DNA of 64,000 nucleotides from Heliocidaris erythrogramma (Eukaryota; Echinodermata; Echinoidea; Camarodonta; Echinometridae): contig CM046862.1 of assembly GCA_025617745.1 (NCBI GenBank), positions 53,509,097-53,573,096 on the forward strand. The letters are read 5' to 3'. Position 1 is the stretch's first letter, and every line of letters begins with the position of its first letter. Position numbers and translations under genes: made by a program. This document shows positions 47,221-58,510 of the stretch, piece after piece. The notes under the pieces are model-generated. The model worked only from the letters and a program-made list of their open reading frames with translations. It had not been told where the DNA came from and made no database searches.

Positions 47221-47606
47221 TGTTACCATGGTAATAAGATAGGAAATAACCTATATGTGTAATTCAACAACGTGAAAATATTTATTAGGCACTACATCTA
47301 TTTCAAGCAGCTCTTTTTTGATGTACTTTCAAGGTCACAGTCAGGTAAAACAATTATAATTGTTATTATCCGTTTGGTCTCAAACTGACGCCGATATGGT
47401 GGGTGTGAGCACCAGCCCTATTACTATGGCAACGTACCATCAAAATATTGGAAAATGTATGAAAATGACATATATTCTGTTTTAACAATAGAAAACACGA
47501 AATATTGGTGTTGATATATATATCATAAACTGCCTGAGTTATTACAGTCATAAACCGAATCACTTAAGGCCATAGTAATGTCAAAACAGGGTTGTTGCCA
47601 TGGTAG
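47221..47606. promoter_or_regulatory. Three X-box-like palindromes (GTTRCCATGGYAAC type)
   Basis: TGTTACCATGGTAA at 47221, TTACTATGGCAACGTA at 47421 and GTTGCCATGGTAG at 47594 are spaced 175-200 bases apart, each near a perfect RFX X-box palindrome. They may be members of a diverged tandem repeat. They lie in the intron between the P-loop exon and the switch I exon. Confidence 0.3.
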
Positions 47607-49002
47607 TATTATAATGAAAACTGAAAAATTGAAAAAAAAGTGACAGATTTTTGTTATTACAGCAATTATGTTGCAAATACATTTTAATTGTTCGCCGTGT
47701 TCGGATAGCTACGGGGAAGATATGGGTGTCGATGTGGGGACCGTTGCAGTAACAATAGCTGGTCCCAACTGGTTAGCTGTACTTGAGTATTTATGCTTCC
47801 ACATCTATGCCTTGGTGTTGGGAGGGAGGCAATGGAGGCTTAATAGATGGATTAACCTCAGTCACAGAACCTAATGTATGCATAGGATGATAAACTTGTC
47901 GGTCTGTAGCTAAACCTGTCTACTTGAAATAAATCTGAGGAGATTGAATAGAATTTAGCAGTTTTTTCCCCTAATCCTGCCCATAATAAATCTGCATGTT
48001 CATTAAGGATTAACAGCCTGACCAAGGTGGTCTAGGATTTGGACTTCATCACAAACAGTGCCAAAGAATGAACTTTTGGGTGCCTCATCATAGCTAAAGT
48101 CCAGGATTAAAGTGCTGATACCTGCATGGAATTTTTTTATATTTGCTAGAAGCTATTCAAAAGAACCACTGAGAAGGCCTGTGGTGCAATTGCAGCTCCG
48201 CATTCTCATGACTTGCATGATTGGGGTACAGGTATATTGGCAATGGACTTTATATGTTGGGGACCATCAGACCTATAAGTTTACATATTGGTTGCCCTTA
48301 CAGGTAAGCTGCAGTTCTCTTGGCTTTAGAGGAGATATGGCCAATAGTTTGTGTGATGGTTCCTCTAATACTATCATGCCTTAACATGGTTGGATAAAGG
48401 ACGGGGGTAGCAGAGTTTAGAGGCTAAGTTCATAATGTTGTGAAATTAGTGAACACCAGTGGGCTTGTCTATCTACCTTTTACAGCTTTAAGGCGTTCTG
48501 CAGCCTTACTTGAACTGAGTATTCTCTTATTAAAACTTGGTTGACTTTCTTACAATTCTGATATGGTGACGCACTCGTATCTGGCTTGAATCACAGGCTG
48601 AGAAAATCATGACGAGGAAATTATCCAACCCTCCCCGGTTTGGTTTGGCAAGAATAAAGTCAGAACTCAGGATGGAGATATAGGTGTCATCTATACCCCC
48701 ACAACTATGTCAGAAGAGAATAAAATTTTGTGCACTGTTTGAGTAATGTCTCTATGGTTAGGATGAAGATGATGAGTGAATCCTCACTTCACCCTAGAGG
48801 GAATTCAAGTTTACTTAGTATAGTTTGGTATGTAGTTCTGAAGTCTGTCAATGCCTTCTTATATCTGTTTTTCATGTTAACTCTGATTGACGGGTAATCC
48901 TCAATCCCATCCAAAGTAGCGGGTGTTGCTGCAAGAGGAATTCTGCTGAAAATGTTCCGTACCTCTATCCAATTCTATATAATTTCTTGGTACTACAAAA
49001 CT
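47607..49002. other. Intronic sequence, unrecognised
   Basis: Less AT-rich than its surroundings and free of obvious repeats. Open frames at 47668-47874 and 48112-48384 (plus) show no motif. Confidence 0.35.
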
Positions 49003-49790
49003 TCAATATGGCACGAAAAAGAGACATGATAACGAAGCTTTTCGACCTGCACTCATCCGGTTGTCACGCAGGTATATACAAAAATTACTCGAAAACAACT
49101 ATATTTTACTCGATGAACCCGGACGCAACCCGGACGCCGTAATTTCAGAACAATCGCAAAGCTTGGACGAACTCCTTTTGTCTGCACAGAAGGGGTTCGT
49201 GCGATTGAATGTAGACGGCTTCCAGAAAGCGTAAATGCGCTGCGCTTCTGGCCTGGGACATAATTGAGAATTGATCGTCGGCATAGCTTTGTGCGCAAGC
49301 TGGATTGTTCAGCAAATGGAGACCAATCGCTGAATCGCATTTGGCTATCTTTGGTCTGTTAGCGTGCATTTCAGATTTGCAGGCACGGACGGGCTGCGTG
49401 CGCTGATTGGTTGTACGGTTTCGAATAGTCGAGGGGACGTGTTGTTTAATGCGATCAGCCAACTGCTGAGAAACACGGCCCACGAACCTGGCATCACACC
49501 GGCACTGAAATTTGTAAATAACATTACTCAAGTGGGGGTGGGTAGTACATCCTTGATAGTTGACGGTAGCACAATGCGTGTCGAAACCGCGTAATAGCAA
49601 CGTGACACTGCGTGTTTGATCTGACTGGCGTATTTGTCAGATACCTTACCCCTCCAGGGTAGTTTGAGATACACGGGGCATTTGGCTGGTCCAAATCTGG
49701 TGTCAGATTTGGATTGTGCCTCCAGCGTCTGTGTTATGGTGCGAGATATAACATGCTCAGGGTAACCATTGTCAAGGAAAATAGTTTTGA
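49003..49790 (-). pseudogene. Penelope-like element 3' part with GIY-YIG domain
   Basis: Reading the minus strand from 49790: FLDNGYPEHVI, CPVYLKLPWRGKVSDKYASQ and YAVSTRIVLPST, the linker after the RT of Penelope-like elements. After a frame break comes NVIYKFQCRCDARFVGRVSQ followed by LADRIKQHVP. This is the GIY-YIG endonuclease, in which VIY and FVG hold the usual GIY..YIG places. The C-terminal end (RFLEAVYIQSHEPLLCRQKE) is kept. The RT is missing. About 260 bases of its 3' end recur inverted at 49834-50096. Confidence 0.85.
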
Positions 49791-49833
49791 TTTTCGCGAT
49801 TTCCGCGATTTTTTAACTCCCGAAATCACAAAC

Positions 49834-50096
49834 GGGATGTCCCGGGCCAGAAGCACAGCGCATTTACGCTTTCTGGAAGCCGTCTACATTCAATCGCACA
49901 AACCCCTTCTGTGCAGACAAAAGGAGTTAGTCCAAGCTTTGCGATTGTTCGGAAATTACGGCGTCCGGGTTGCGTCCGGGTTCATCGAGTATAATATAGT
50001 TGATTTCGAGTAATTTGTTATATACCTGCGTGATAACCTGCTGAATGCAGGTGGAAAAGCTTCGTTATCATGTCTTTTTTTCGTGCCATATTGAAA
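49834..50096 (+). pseudogene. Inverted copy of the Penelope-like 3' end
   Basis: Encodes ARSTAHLRFLEAVYIQSHKP and QKELVQALRLF and shares the downstream tail (aggtatataac, aaaagcttcgttatcatgtc) with 49003-49260. The two copies form an inverted pair about 0.57 kb apart. Confidence 0.85.
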
Positions 50097-50440
50097 TTTC
50101 TTATCATTCTTTTCCTTTAGGAACGGCATATTTTTATATGACTGACCTAAATTCATCCGGCTTTTGATTGCAATTAAAAGCGCAGCTTCGATAATTAGAT
50201 GCCTACACAAAAGGTGGATTTAGCTCCTTTTGGAATGAAGCTCTTCACACACACACACACACACATATATACGTATATATATATATATATATATTATGAA
50301 GTTAATGTTTTAACACATTAAGTACCCTTTGGGTAAAACGATAAATATATTTACGTAAAGGTTTGCTTTGGTAATCATATAAATCTAACTTATATCAAAT
50401 TAAAATATTTCTTCTTTGAATTGTCCCTCTATGTACTCAC
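50097..50440. other. Intron sequence with (CA)n(TA)n
   Basis: (CA)n then (TA)n at 50249-50293. Otherwise nothing. Confidence 0.6.
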
Positions 50441-50570
50441 CCTTGCTTGGTAAGGCGACAAATGAAGCACGTCTTTCCAACACCTGCAGGTCCTACAACC
50501 ATTATTCTTGACCGGTTGCACGTTACCATTCCATTTTCTACTGCGTCAGAAACATCAACCTCGTCATTAT
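50441..50570 (-). CDS. Roc-like GTPase gene, P-loop exon
   Basis: Minus-strand exon of 130 bases: acceptor TTTTATTCATAG and strong donor GTGAGT. It has two bases, 42 codons and two bases. The peptide starts acidic (NDEVDVSDAVENG) and continues CNRSRIMVVGPAGVGKTCF and ICRLTKQG. GPAGVGKT is the G1/Walker A motif (GxxxxGKT) that binds the phosphates of GTP, here after a short beta strand (RIMVVG) as in Ras-like and Roc domains. It is the most upstream exon I can place; the phase-1 start requires more exons to the right. Neighbouring retroelements lie in its upstream intron. Confidence 0.88.
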
Positions 50571-51489
50571 CTATGAATAAAAATGGAGAATATTATTATA
50601 TACGGATTGTCTCCAAAAAAAAATGTAAGGAGATTTTCATTGGTAATATCTTAAAAAGTATTAAAAACATCCTCGCTGAAATTTCGTAGGTAATGTTGCA
50701 GCAGTAGATCCTAAACTTTCTGTGAATTTCACAAGGACCTAAGTTGCTACAACACAGTTAAAATCGTTTTTGTAAAACTTAGCTTCTTTTTTAAATGTTA
50801 CAAATCGATCCCATAGAATATCTTCAGTCAACAAAAAGCGGATACAAGTCGTGTCGCCTGACAATTTTCAAATGAACTTCAGTTGTTGTTACAAAATGGG
50901 CGTAATACATATCTTAAAGAAATTGTTGTCACACAAAAATTATAATTAATTTAGTGGTTTTGGTATCCTTGTTACAGAGCACTGGTGGCCATATCAACTA
51001 TAATCAAAATGTGAGAGGAAACCTAAAAGAAATGTTAAGTAATGTTCATTGATCTTCTGAAAATGGATATCATAAAATCAATGTTCGGTATCTGTTCCTT
51101 TACTTGAAATAAAAATGCGATAAGCTAAATAATTATAATCAGTTGTTACTTTCATTTCAAACTATGCTTGGTTGTTGCCTGCACTCTCAACAAAAAATTA
51201 ACCAACTACCCTGAATCTCAACCAACAGCTGGTTCAAATATATACCTACCAACTGTTTCTTAAAAGTTAACCAACAAAGAGTTGGTTAAATTTCTATTGC
51301 TATCCCTCTGTTCTATGTTCGAAATATAACAAATTATAACTTGTATGTATCTTTCAATTATCAAAAAAAAAATAACAACAACAGTTGTAAGTGAAGTTGT
51401 AACTTTTTCTGAATTACAACTTCACCAAGCAAACTTTCAAATCCTATATTATTGAGCTCTACGGGGAGCATGTTCACCAGAAGATTAGA
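50571..51489. other. Intron sequence with AACCAAC/GTTGGTT units
   Basis: 51190-51295 holds five or more AACCAAC or GTTGGTT units in both orientations, similar in style to the array at 16135. No exon seen. Confidence 0.5.
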
Positions 51490-53663
51490 AGATTAGAGCG
51501 AATTTCTATTCAGCGTTCACGACTTACGAACAACCTAACCTTTCTTAAGAGATGCAGAGACACCGACATCATTCCCAAGGGACTACGTCTACGCAACCCT
51601 CTTAGAAGCCGCAGATCAGCCAACATCCTCCACCAGGCAAGTATTTATCTCCTAAAAGACAGCATCTCCATCACCAGGCGCAAGCTCTCGGATTCCGACA
51701 CAGATTTTTCTAACGTTCACAATTTTCTCCACAGGTCTCTTAGCGAAACAGACTTTATGAAAGTCACCAGATGGTCTAACAACTCTTCCAACCACGCGTT
51801 TGAAGCAGCTAAACGGAAGCAGGTCAACAAATTTAACAAACTTCTAGACACTAATTCAAATCTCTCTCCCTCCTCTCCTTCTCTTTCAGGTTCCAAGACT
51901 GTCGTCAATATCAGCACTCGTACTCTCACTAATCACGAAATTTCTCTCCTTTCTTTAGGTCTGAACTTTGCCATGGCACCGTCAAAGATTGACTCTGCTG
52001 AACTCGTCCAGAACATTGAACCCTCACTCAGGGCAGTCGGCAAAGCACAGGGTGATGAACTTCGCAGGGAAATTACTAACATTCTTTCCACAGCAAATCC
52101 CCCCAAACCTAATCTATCCAAACAGGAAACCACCGCCCTTCGTGCTCTTCGCACTGACCGCTCTATTCACATTCTTTCCGCAGATAAGGGCAACGTCATG
52201 GTCGTCATGGACCGCACTGACTAGAACCATAAGATCTCAGATATTTTATCCACAGGTTCGTACACCGAGGTCAAGAGAGACCCGACACCCAACATCAAAC
52301 GAAGCGTCACCGACAAACTTCGTTCACTCAATAAACTTGGCCTGTTCCCTCCACGAGTTTATCGTTTTCTTTTTCCTTCCTCCAGCTCCTGCCCGGTGTT
52401 CTTTGGTCTACCCAAAATTCACAAACCAGAAATTCCTCTCCGCCCGATTGTGTCCTCACGTGGTTCCCCCACCTACAATCTGGCTAAACATCTCGCACAC
52501 ATCCTTCAACCCCTCACAGGTCAGTCGCAACATCATGTCTGCAATATTCATCACTTCACCACAATCATCAATGACATCAAGCTCAACTCCACAGACATAC
52601 TAGTTAGTTTTGATGTTGACTCTTTATTTACCAGTATCCCCATTCAAGAAGCTTGCGACATCACCAGAACTAGATTACAACAAGACACTGATCTCCAGGA
52701 CAGAACCCCACTATCTCCCCAACAGATTATGGCATTCTTCTCCTTACCTCCACCAGCTTCCAGTGGCGGGATAAGTACTTCAACCAATCAGAAGGTGCCC
52801 CCATGGGCTCTCCACTCTCCCCAGTTATAGCTAATCTCTTCATGGAACAGTTCGAAACTACTATTCTCTCCACAGCACCGCATAAACCCACACTTTGGCT
52901 CCGTTACGTTGACGACACGTTTGTCATTTGGCCGCACGGTCCGGAAAAGCTGAACAATTTCCAGGATTTTCTCAACAAACATCACCCCTCCATCAGCTTC
53001 TCGTCAGAAGCAGAAAACAATAACTCTCTTCCTTTTCTTGATGTTTTGATCACCCACAGGCCTGACGGTTCATTCTGCTGACTCAACCAGCCTTGACAAC
53101 GAGTTAAAACACATCAAAGCAGCCTTAGTTAACAATGGTTTCCCTCCTCAGGAAATACGCACATCTGTCAACAAACCCCATTCTCCCCCACCAACCAGGC
53201 ACATCTCGTCCTGCACTATTCCCTACACAGGTCATGTCTCTCACCGCATTCAACGAGTCCTGCAGAAGGCTAACATACGGGTTTTCTTCAGCTCTAAACA
53301 CAAACTTCACAAGTCTCTCTACACACACAAAGACACAGCTTCTCCCGACAGCAAACCAGGAGTGTACCACGCACCAAGTTCCTGCGGTCAGGTCTACATC
53401 GGAGAGACTGGATGGGACATCAAATCTCGCATCAAGGAACACCGTGCCCATGGGAGACATGGTCACTACGACCAATCTGCCATTATCAATCATTCTGTCA
53501 CTCTTGATCACCAGATTCACTCGGAAGACACCAAACTTGTAGCCCCCGCTTCCAACTGGTACACCAGGAGGGTCCGTGAAGCCATCGAGATTCACAGACA
53601 TAACACAGTTACACAGGACAAGGGTTTACAGATCAGCGACATTTGGTTTTCACTCTTCCAATA
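51490..53663 (+). pseudogene. Penelope-like retroelement, RT plus GIY-YIG, decayed
   Basis: Penelope-like elements copy themselves by target-primed reverse transcription with an RT fused to a GIY-YIG endonuclease. Visible in order: N-terminal LKRCRDTDIIPKGLRLRNP; HILSADKGNVMVVMDRTD; an in-frame TAG at 52222; FFGLPKIHKPEIPLRPIVSS; PTYNLAKHLAHILQPLTG; ILVSFDVDSLFTSIPI (RT motif A); a frameshift near 52740; EGAPMGSPLSPVIANLFMEQ; RYVDDTFVIW (catalytic motif C); PFLDVLI. About 50-60 residues (the usual YRKPTHT part) are missing near 53080. The last part is GVYHAPSSCGQVYIGETGW (GIY-YIG). It is unlike the family at 49 kb. Confidence 0.92.
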
Positions 53664-54130
53664 ATAACTAGTTTTATATCTTTTCCGCAGATATTCAATC
53701 TAATTGCTTTCTTCAACAGAATTTTGTGTTTTTTACTCTTTTGTGATTTCGTCATCACCCTTTTTTTCCACAGGTTGTACATGTTTACCATTGTTCATCA
53801 CCTTTCCCTCCACAGGCAACTCCTGATGTCATCATTTTATCAACCTTTTTTTCCGCATGTATTTTAACCACAATTTCTTTCCTCAACAGGATTTCATGTT
53901 TTATCTCCTCCATTGTTTTTTCACCCTTTTTCACCTTTCTCTCCACAGGCAACACCTGTCCACTTAATTCATAACATTTATTATATTCATCATTAGGATA
54001 CTCATTCTGATGTCACTATTTCACCCTTTTTTCCACATGTATGTGTTAACCTTAATTTCTTTCCTCAACAGGATGACTTGTTTCTCTCCACAGATTATCT
54101 CCAACAGGATTTCATGTTTCTCTCCTCAAT
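53664..54130 (+). repeat. Penelope element 3' tail of pyrimidine-CACAGG units
   Basis: About six degenerate units of 40-90 bases, each ending in a pyrimidine tract and CACAGG or CAACAGG (for example tttttttccacaggttgt, cctccacaggcaactcc, ttcctcaacaggatt). Each looks like a 3' splice site. The same style is seen within the ORF. No coding sequence. Confidence 0.7.
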
Positions 54131-54171
54131 TTGTTCATCAGTAAGTTTCAGGTCTACCTGGGGGTAGAGAG

Positions 54172-54336
54172 TTTGTATTAGAAACTGATCACCAGCCTTT
54201 GCTCTATCTAAATCGTACTAAGTGCATTGATAGTCGAGTAATGCGATGGGCACTAGCCTTACATCCATATCGGTTCAGGGTTGAGGCTATCCCTGGGTCT
54301 GAGAACATAGCAGCAGACTTCTTGAGTAGAACGTAA
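54172..54336 (+). pseudogene. Ty3/gypsy-type RNase H fragment
   Basis: A 54-codon stretch reads FVLETDHQPLLYLN, DSRVMRWALALHPYRFRVEA and IPGSENIAADFLSRT. This is the end of the RNase H domain of Ty3/gypsy polyproteins (TDH.PL, RW.L.LQ.Y.F.., G..N..AD.LSR). Nothing of RT or integrase is left around it, so this is an isolated scrap. Confidence 0.88.
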
Positions 54337-54686
54337 CTATGGTAACGATAATAGTTGTGCTTGAAGCCATTATTTCAAACCCAGTGAGGTAACTGAGTTG
54401 ATTTATTTGGGTATTAGTTATTTCATAATTATTACTTGTTATTATAATACTTGATTTGAATTTATTCAGACATTATAAAAACATGTCTCGGGAAAACAAA
54501 AAGGGTTTGACCAACCCATACAAGTCTGTTTCCCGGATATAAACAACAAGTAGGTTCAATATCATAAACATACTGCACAAAGTATTATTTAAAAGATGTA
54601 AACGATAGACAATAATGATTGCAAGTAAAATCACTGTAGTATTGCAGAGTACCAAATTAATTAGTTGAGGTATAGCATCTGTGAAA
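54337..54686. other. LINE 3' flanking sequence
   Basis: Probably the 3' untranslated part of the LINE to the right (minus strand). No other feature. Confidence 0.4.
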
Positions 54687-55965
54687 TTAACTATGTGGGT
54701 TGAGATGGTTATTTAACGCTTTTTTAAACATGCTAAGAGTTTTCATATTGACTACATTCTTCGGAAGTTTGTTCCAATCATTCATGGTTTTAGGATAATA
54801 TGAGTTCATATAATAATCTGTTCTTGCGAAGGGTACATGCATCTTTAAGTTATGATCGTTTCTTCCAATTCTGTTCGCAGGTGTGCACCTGTCTTTATGT
54901 CCTATAACTATTAAACCATTAACAAGCTTATAATAAAACACCAGTCGGAAGTACTTTCGTCTATTCTCTAATGTATTCATGCTTAACTTTTGTAATAAAG
55001 TATCATAACTAGTGCTCCAGTCTTTGCACATCATTCTTAAATAGCGCTTTTGAATTCGTTCAACCTGTTGTTTTTGTGAATTTCTATATGGATCCCATGC
55101 TATACAACAATAATCCAAACGTGAGCGTACTAAAGATTCATAAAGATTTGTTAAAACAGATTTTGGACAGTCAATAAAGTTCCTCCGTATGATACCAACA
55201 AGTCTATTGCACTTCACATGTAATTCAGAACAATGATCATTCCAATTTAAAGTATTGTTGATCATAAGACCTAAATATTTCTCTGACATTGTATTTTGTA
55301 GCTCCTGACCACCAATGGTATATGCGTAAGTTATATCATGAAGCTTCCGAGACATCGTCATGATCTTGCATTTAGATAAATTAAAATCAAGCATCCATGT
55401 CTTAGACCACTGATTTAAAACTTCCAGATCATTTTGTAAAATTTTACAATCATCTAAAGTAGCAATACGACGATATAAAATACAATCATCAGCATATAAT
55501 CTAATGGTAGAGGCGATGTTATTAGATATATCATTAATAAAACATAGAAATAACGCCGGACCCAAAATTGTACCTTGAGCAACACCAGATTTAACATCAA
55601 TCCATGAAGAAAATTCACCATTAATAACAACTCTTTGCGATCTTTTTTGTAAAAAATTCATTATCCAATTTAAATTAGTTGATTTCACTCCGTATACTTG
55701 TAGTTTTGTTCTTAAAAGTTCATGGGACACACTGTCGAATGCCCTAGCAAAATCAAGAAAAGCAATATGAACACTTGAACCCGTTTCCAAAATATATGAC
55801 CAATCATCGATAGCCTCTACTAATTGAGTTTCGCATGATCTCTTTTCACGAAAACCATGTTGGTTATCACATAAAATGTTATTATTGTTAAAATGTTGAA
55901 ATAGGCGTTTACAGACTATTCTTTCTAAAATCTTATATAATATACTATTTAAAAAGGAACAGGAA
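54687..55965 (-). CDS. LINE ORF2 reverse transcriptase, 5'-truncated
   Basis: One uninterrupted minus-strand frame to the TAA/TGA at 54687. It stays open upstream through LYKILERIVCKRLFQHFNNN, HGFREKRSCETQLVEAIDDW to about 55965, where similarity stops. RT motifs: FLDFARAFDSVSHELL (A), VKSGVAQGTILGPALFLCFI (B), LYADDCILYR (C, catalytic YADD), WNDHC then the C-terminal RSRLDYCCIAWDPY and RIQKRYLRMM regions. The pattern fits CR1/Jockey-like LINEs. The endonuclease part is missing, the usual result of 5' truncation. Lack of stops over about 420 codons suggests recent insertion. Confidence 0.92.
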
Positions 55966-57474
55966 ATTCTGATGAGCTGTGATAAGCAGTTTGGCGTGTT
56001 TGGTTTAAAAAAAATATATATATCCAGTGCTTCTTTATGTCATTCAAATTTAATAAATTTTCCAAAGGAAGGAAAAGGGTTTGGATCTTAACAGTGATCG
56101 TTTTCGTTACTGATATAGTTCGATATCAGATTACTTTGTAATGTTTTTTTTTTTCTCTCTTCGGACATTGAGCATATATAAATATTATCTTCATGTTCCA
56201 AAATGAGTCAAGATTTTAACTCTCAGCTTTGGAGAAAATGTGATACATTTTCTTAGAAATGGGGGTTAATTGTCACAATCTTGATCATTTTTCGATCTGT
56301 TAGGGTCTGTTTTTAAAGCCTAAGTCAGGCTAATCTTATGTTAATTAGATTCCCCACTCAATAGAGGTGCAGCCTACATTTCTTTTATTGATATGCCAGG
56401 CATGCACAGGTGTTTTTTATGTTTTGGGCTGGGCTGATTCGTACAGTGTTGGAATCAGTCTGCAGCCAGCTCTCCTACTGAGAGGACCTGTTCACGAGCT
56501 GGTGCAGCTCCGGGCAGTCACCATCTTTATGCCCGTTTAGGTACTTTCAAGTTTGGCTAACAGTAAGTTTATTTAGTTTTCTTTGTACATAGAGTAAACC
56601 TGGAACCAGTTTGTACATAAGTTATTGTCATGATAGAATAAGACATAGTCTATCATTTTTATATAAAATATATAAATCCACAGTAAATTTAACTTGTGAA
56701 CTTGTGCTCTTGAAAGTATATGTATATTTCTTCAGGAGAGGGATTGTATTTTTGAATGCTTAAAGAGTAGGCATGTTTTACATAAATAACAAGCGCTAAC
56801 AATTATGGTGCTTTTATATCCTTTATACATAAATTGTATGAGTTAACTGTTCTTTGATAATACATTGAGTAATACATATGATTAGGGCGTGGCCTTGAGA
56901 TTTTATGGTACTGTTTAAGATGGTACTTATATAGATCCTTTGTATTTTCTGTGATCATTACTGGACATATATTTGGCCGTATTATATGGGATATTTTCCT
57001 TTTAGGCGGCCGTTTCTACAGTTTCTACAATTTCCAGTATATAATTTCCAGTATATAATTTCCAGTATACAGTTTACCAAGTAGTTTACCAAGCAGTTTA
57101 CCAAGCAGTTAAGAGTGCAGAATATCTTCTACCAATATACGTTAGACTCACTGCTTAACAGTTTTGATTACATTGTCATTTTCATCATCCCATATTGTTA
57201 TAAGATTAATAGATGTCAAATACTCCCTACGGGGCTTGATTTTGTAAAAAAATGTTATTTTCTTGTTTAAAATAAAGTTTATTTAAACTTTATTTAATTC
57301 TATGTTTCTTGAAGTCATTTTGTGGGTGGTCAAGCAGCCTAGTTTACTACATTAATAAGTCACTCACTATTTATGTTTTAATTTCAAACCCTTAAATTTA
57401 TTTTGGGTGAGAAATTCACATCCATCGTGACAGTGCCAAAGACACTTCGATTCAAACTTTTAGTTTTTGTTCCA
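55966..57474. other. Unrecognised sequence with a small tandem repeat
   Basis: 57028-57112 has three copies of atttccagtatata and three of agtttaccaagc. No coding sequence supported. Confidence 0.4.
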
Positions 57475-57919
57475 ACCCAGTCTCACACTTAAATAGACGA
57501 ATAGAGTCATTGTACCAGTCACCGTTAATATGACACTCTTGGTCAATTTAAGGGACATTTATAATGGCGCCATCTACGTTTGCAGTCGTGGCCGAGTTAC
57601 CCAAGAAAGCTGAATCGATCATAAATATTTGTGTCCATTTTTGCATTAAAAGTATGTCTTGTTTTTCAAAGTTATTTAATGGAAATGTGTAAAACAGTGG
57701 TGTTATCGTGAAATAAATCGCCCCTCATTCACTCAGAGTTTTGGTTTATTCCGTACAACGCTTTAATGACTTCATTCCACCTCAACTCTGCCGAAACCAA
57801 TTTCACGATTGGAAACGTAGATGGCGCCAATATAAATGTCCCTTAAATTGACCAAGAGTGTCATATTAACGGTGATTGGTACTATGACCCTATTCTTCTA
57901 TTTAAGTGTGAGACTGGGT
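57475..57919. mobile_element. 445-bp foldback MITE with about 118-bp ends
   Basis: The left end from ACCCAGTCTCACACTTAAAT is matched by its reverse complement ending at 57919 over about 118 bases with some ten mismatches. The interior (about 200 bases) is non-coding. It ends 26 bases before the DIRS-like coding region. Confidence 0.9.
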
Positions 57920-57944
57920 GGTTTTGTTCAGCGGGGTCATCGGT

Positions 57945-58510
57945 AGTTCTGCGCCCGCAAAGCAAGGCTCAAGCGATTTATTGGGCAGTGGACGTCTGCT
58001 TTTCTGGTCTTTGCGTCCATCTATTTAGAACGTCACCCGGCGCGAGCGCGCGAGTTGCTAAAATACATGGATATCGTGCGTTCGATAGTCCGGTATGGGG
58101 GCTTTAATTGGCGCTCATACGATGCGCAATTCCGCCTCCGTCAAGCTCGGCAACCACACCGGTCGTGGGCGACTATTGATACGGAGTTATGGCTCACAAT
58201 CGCGACATCGAGCCAAGCGGTTAATCCTTCTGGCCCGCCTGCCCTCTCCCGCAGCCAGCCCTTTCGGCCTTACGACCGAGGGTCGAGGCGCGGTTTTCCC
58301 TCGCGGCAATATGGGTCGCTCCGTGGAGTCGGCCCACGTCCCACCTTGCTCTGCTTCGCTTTCAATGGCACCGGGTCATGTAGCCGTACCAACTGCCGCT
58401 ATGCGCACATCTGCGGAAACTGTGCGGCAACCACGCACGGCTCCAGCTCATGCACTAAGCAAACCAGTGCCCCAAACAAGAGGCAAAGGGCTGGCCCGAA
58501 CGCCAATTAA
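57945..58510 (+). pseudogene. DIRS-like Gag, C-terminal part
   Basis: The frame opens after a stop near 57944. It reads FIGQWTSAFLVFASIYLERH, ELLKYMDIVRSIVRYGGFNW, WRSYDAQFRLRQA, then a Pro/Arg/Ser linker and a zinc-knuckle-like Cys/His cluster (CFAFNGTGSC..TNCRYAHIC). The order matches Gag-like proteins upstream of DIRS-type RTs in corals and echinoderms as I recall them. The N-terminus is missing. The frame overlaps the RT frame at the 3' end. Confidence 0.75.

Noticed and set aside
58095-58500. N-terminal 135 residues of the long frame starting at 58095
   Set aside because: This part is a shadow of the DIRS-like Gag frame. Only the region after about 58500 carries RT similarity.
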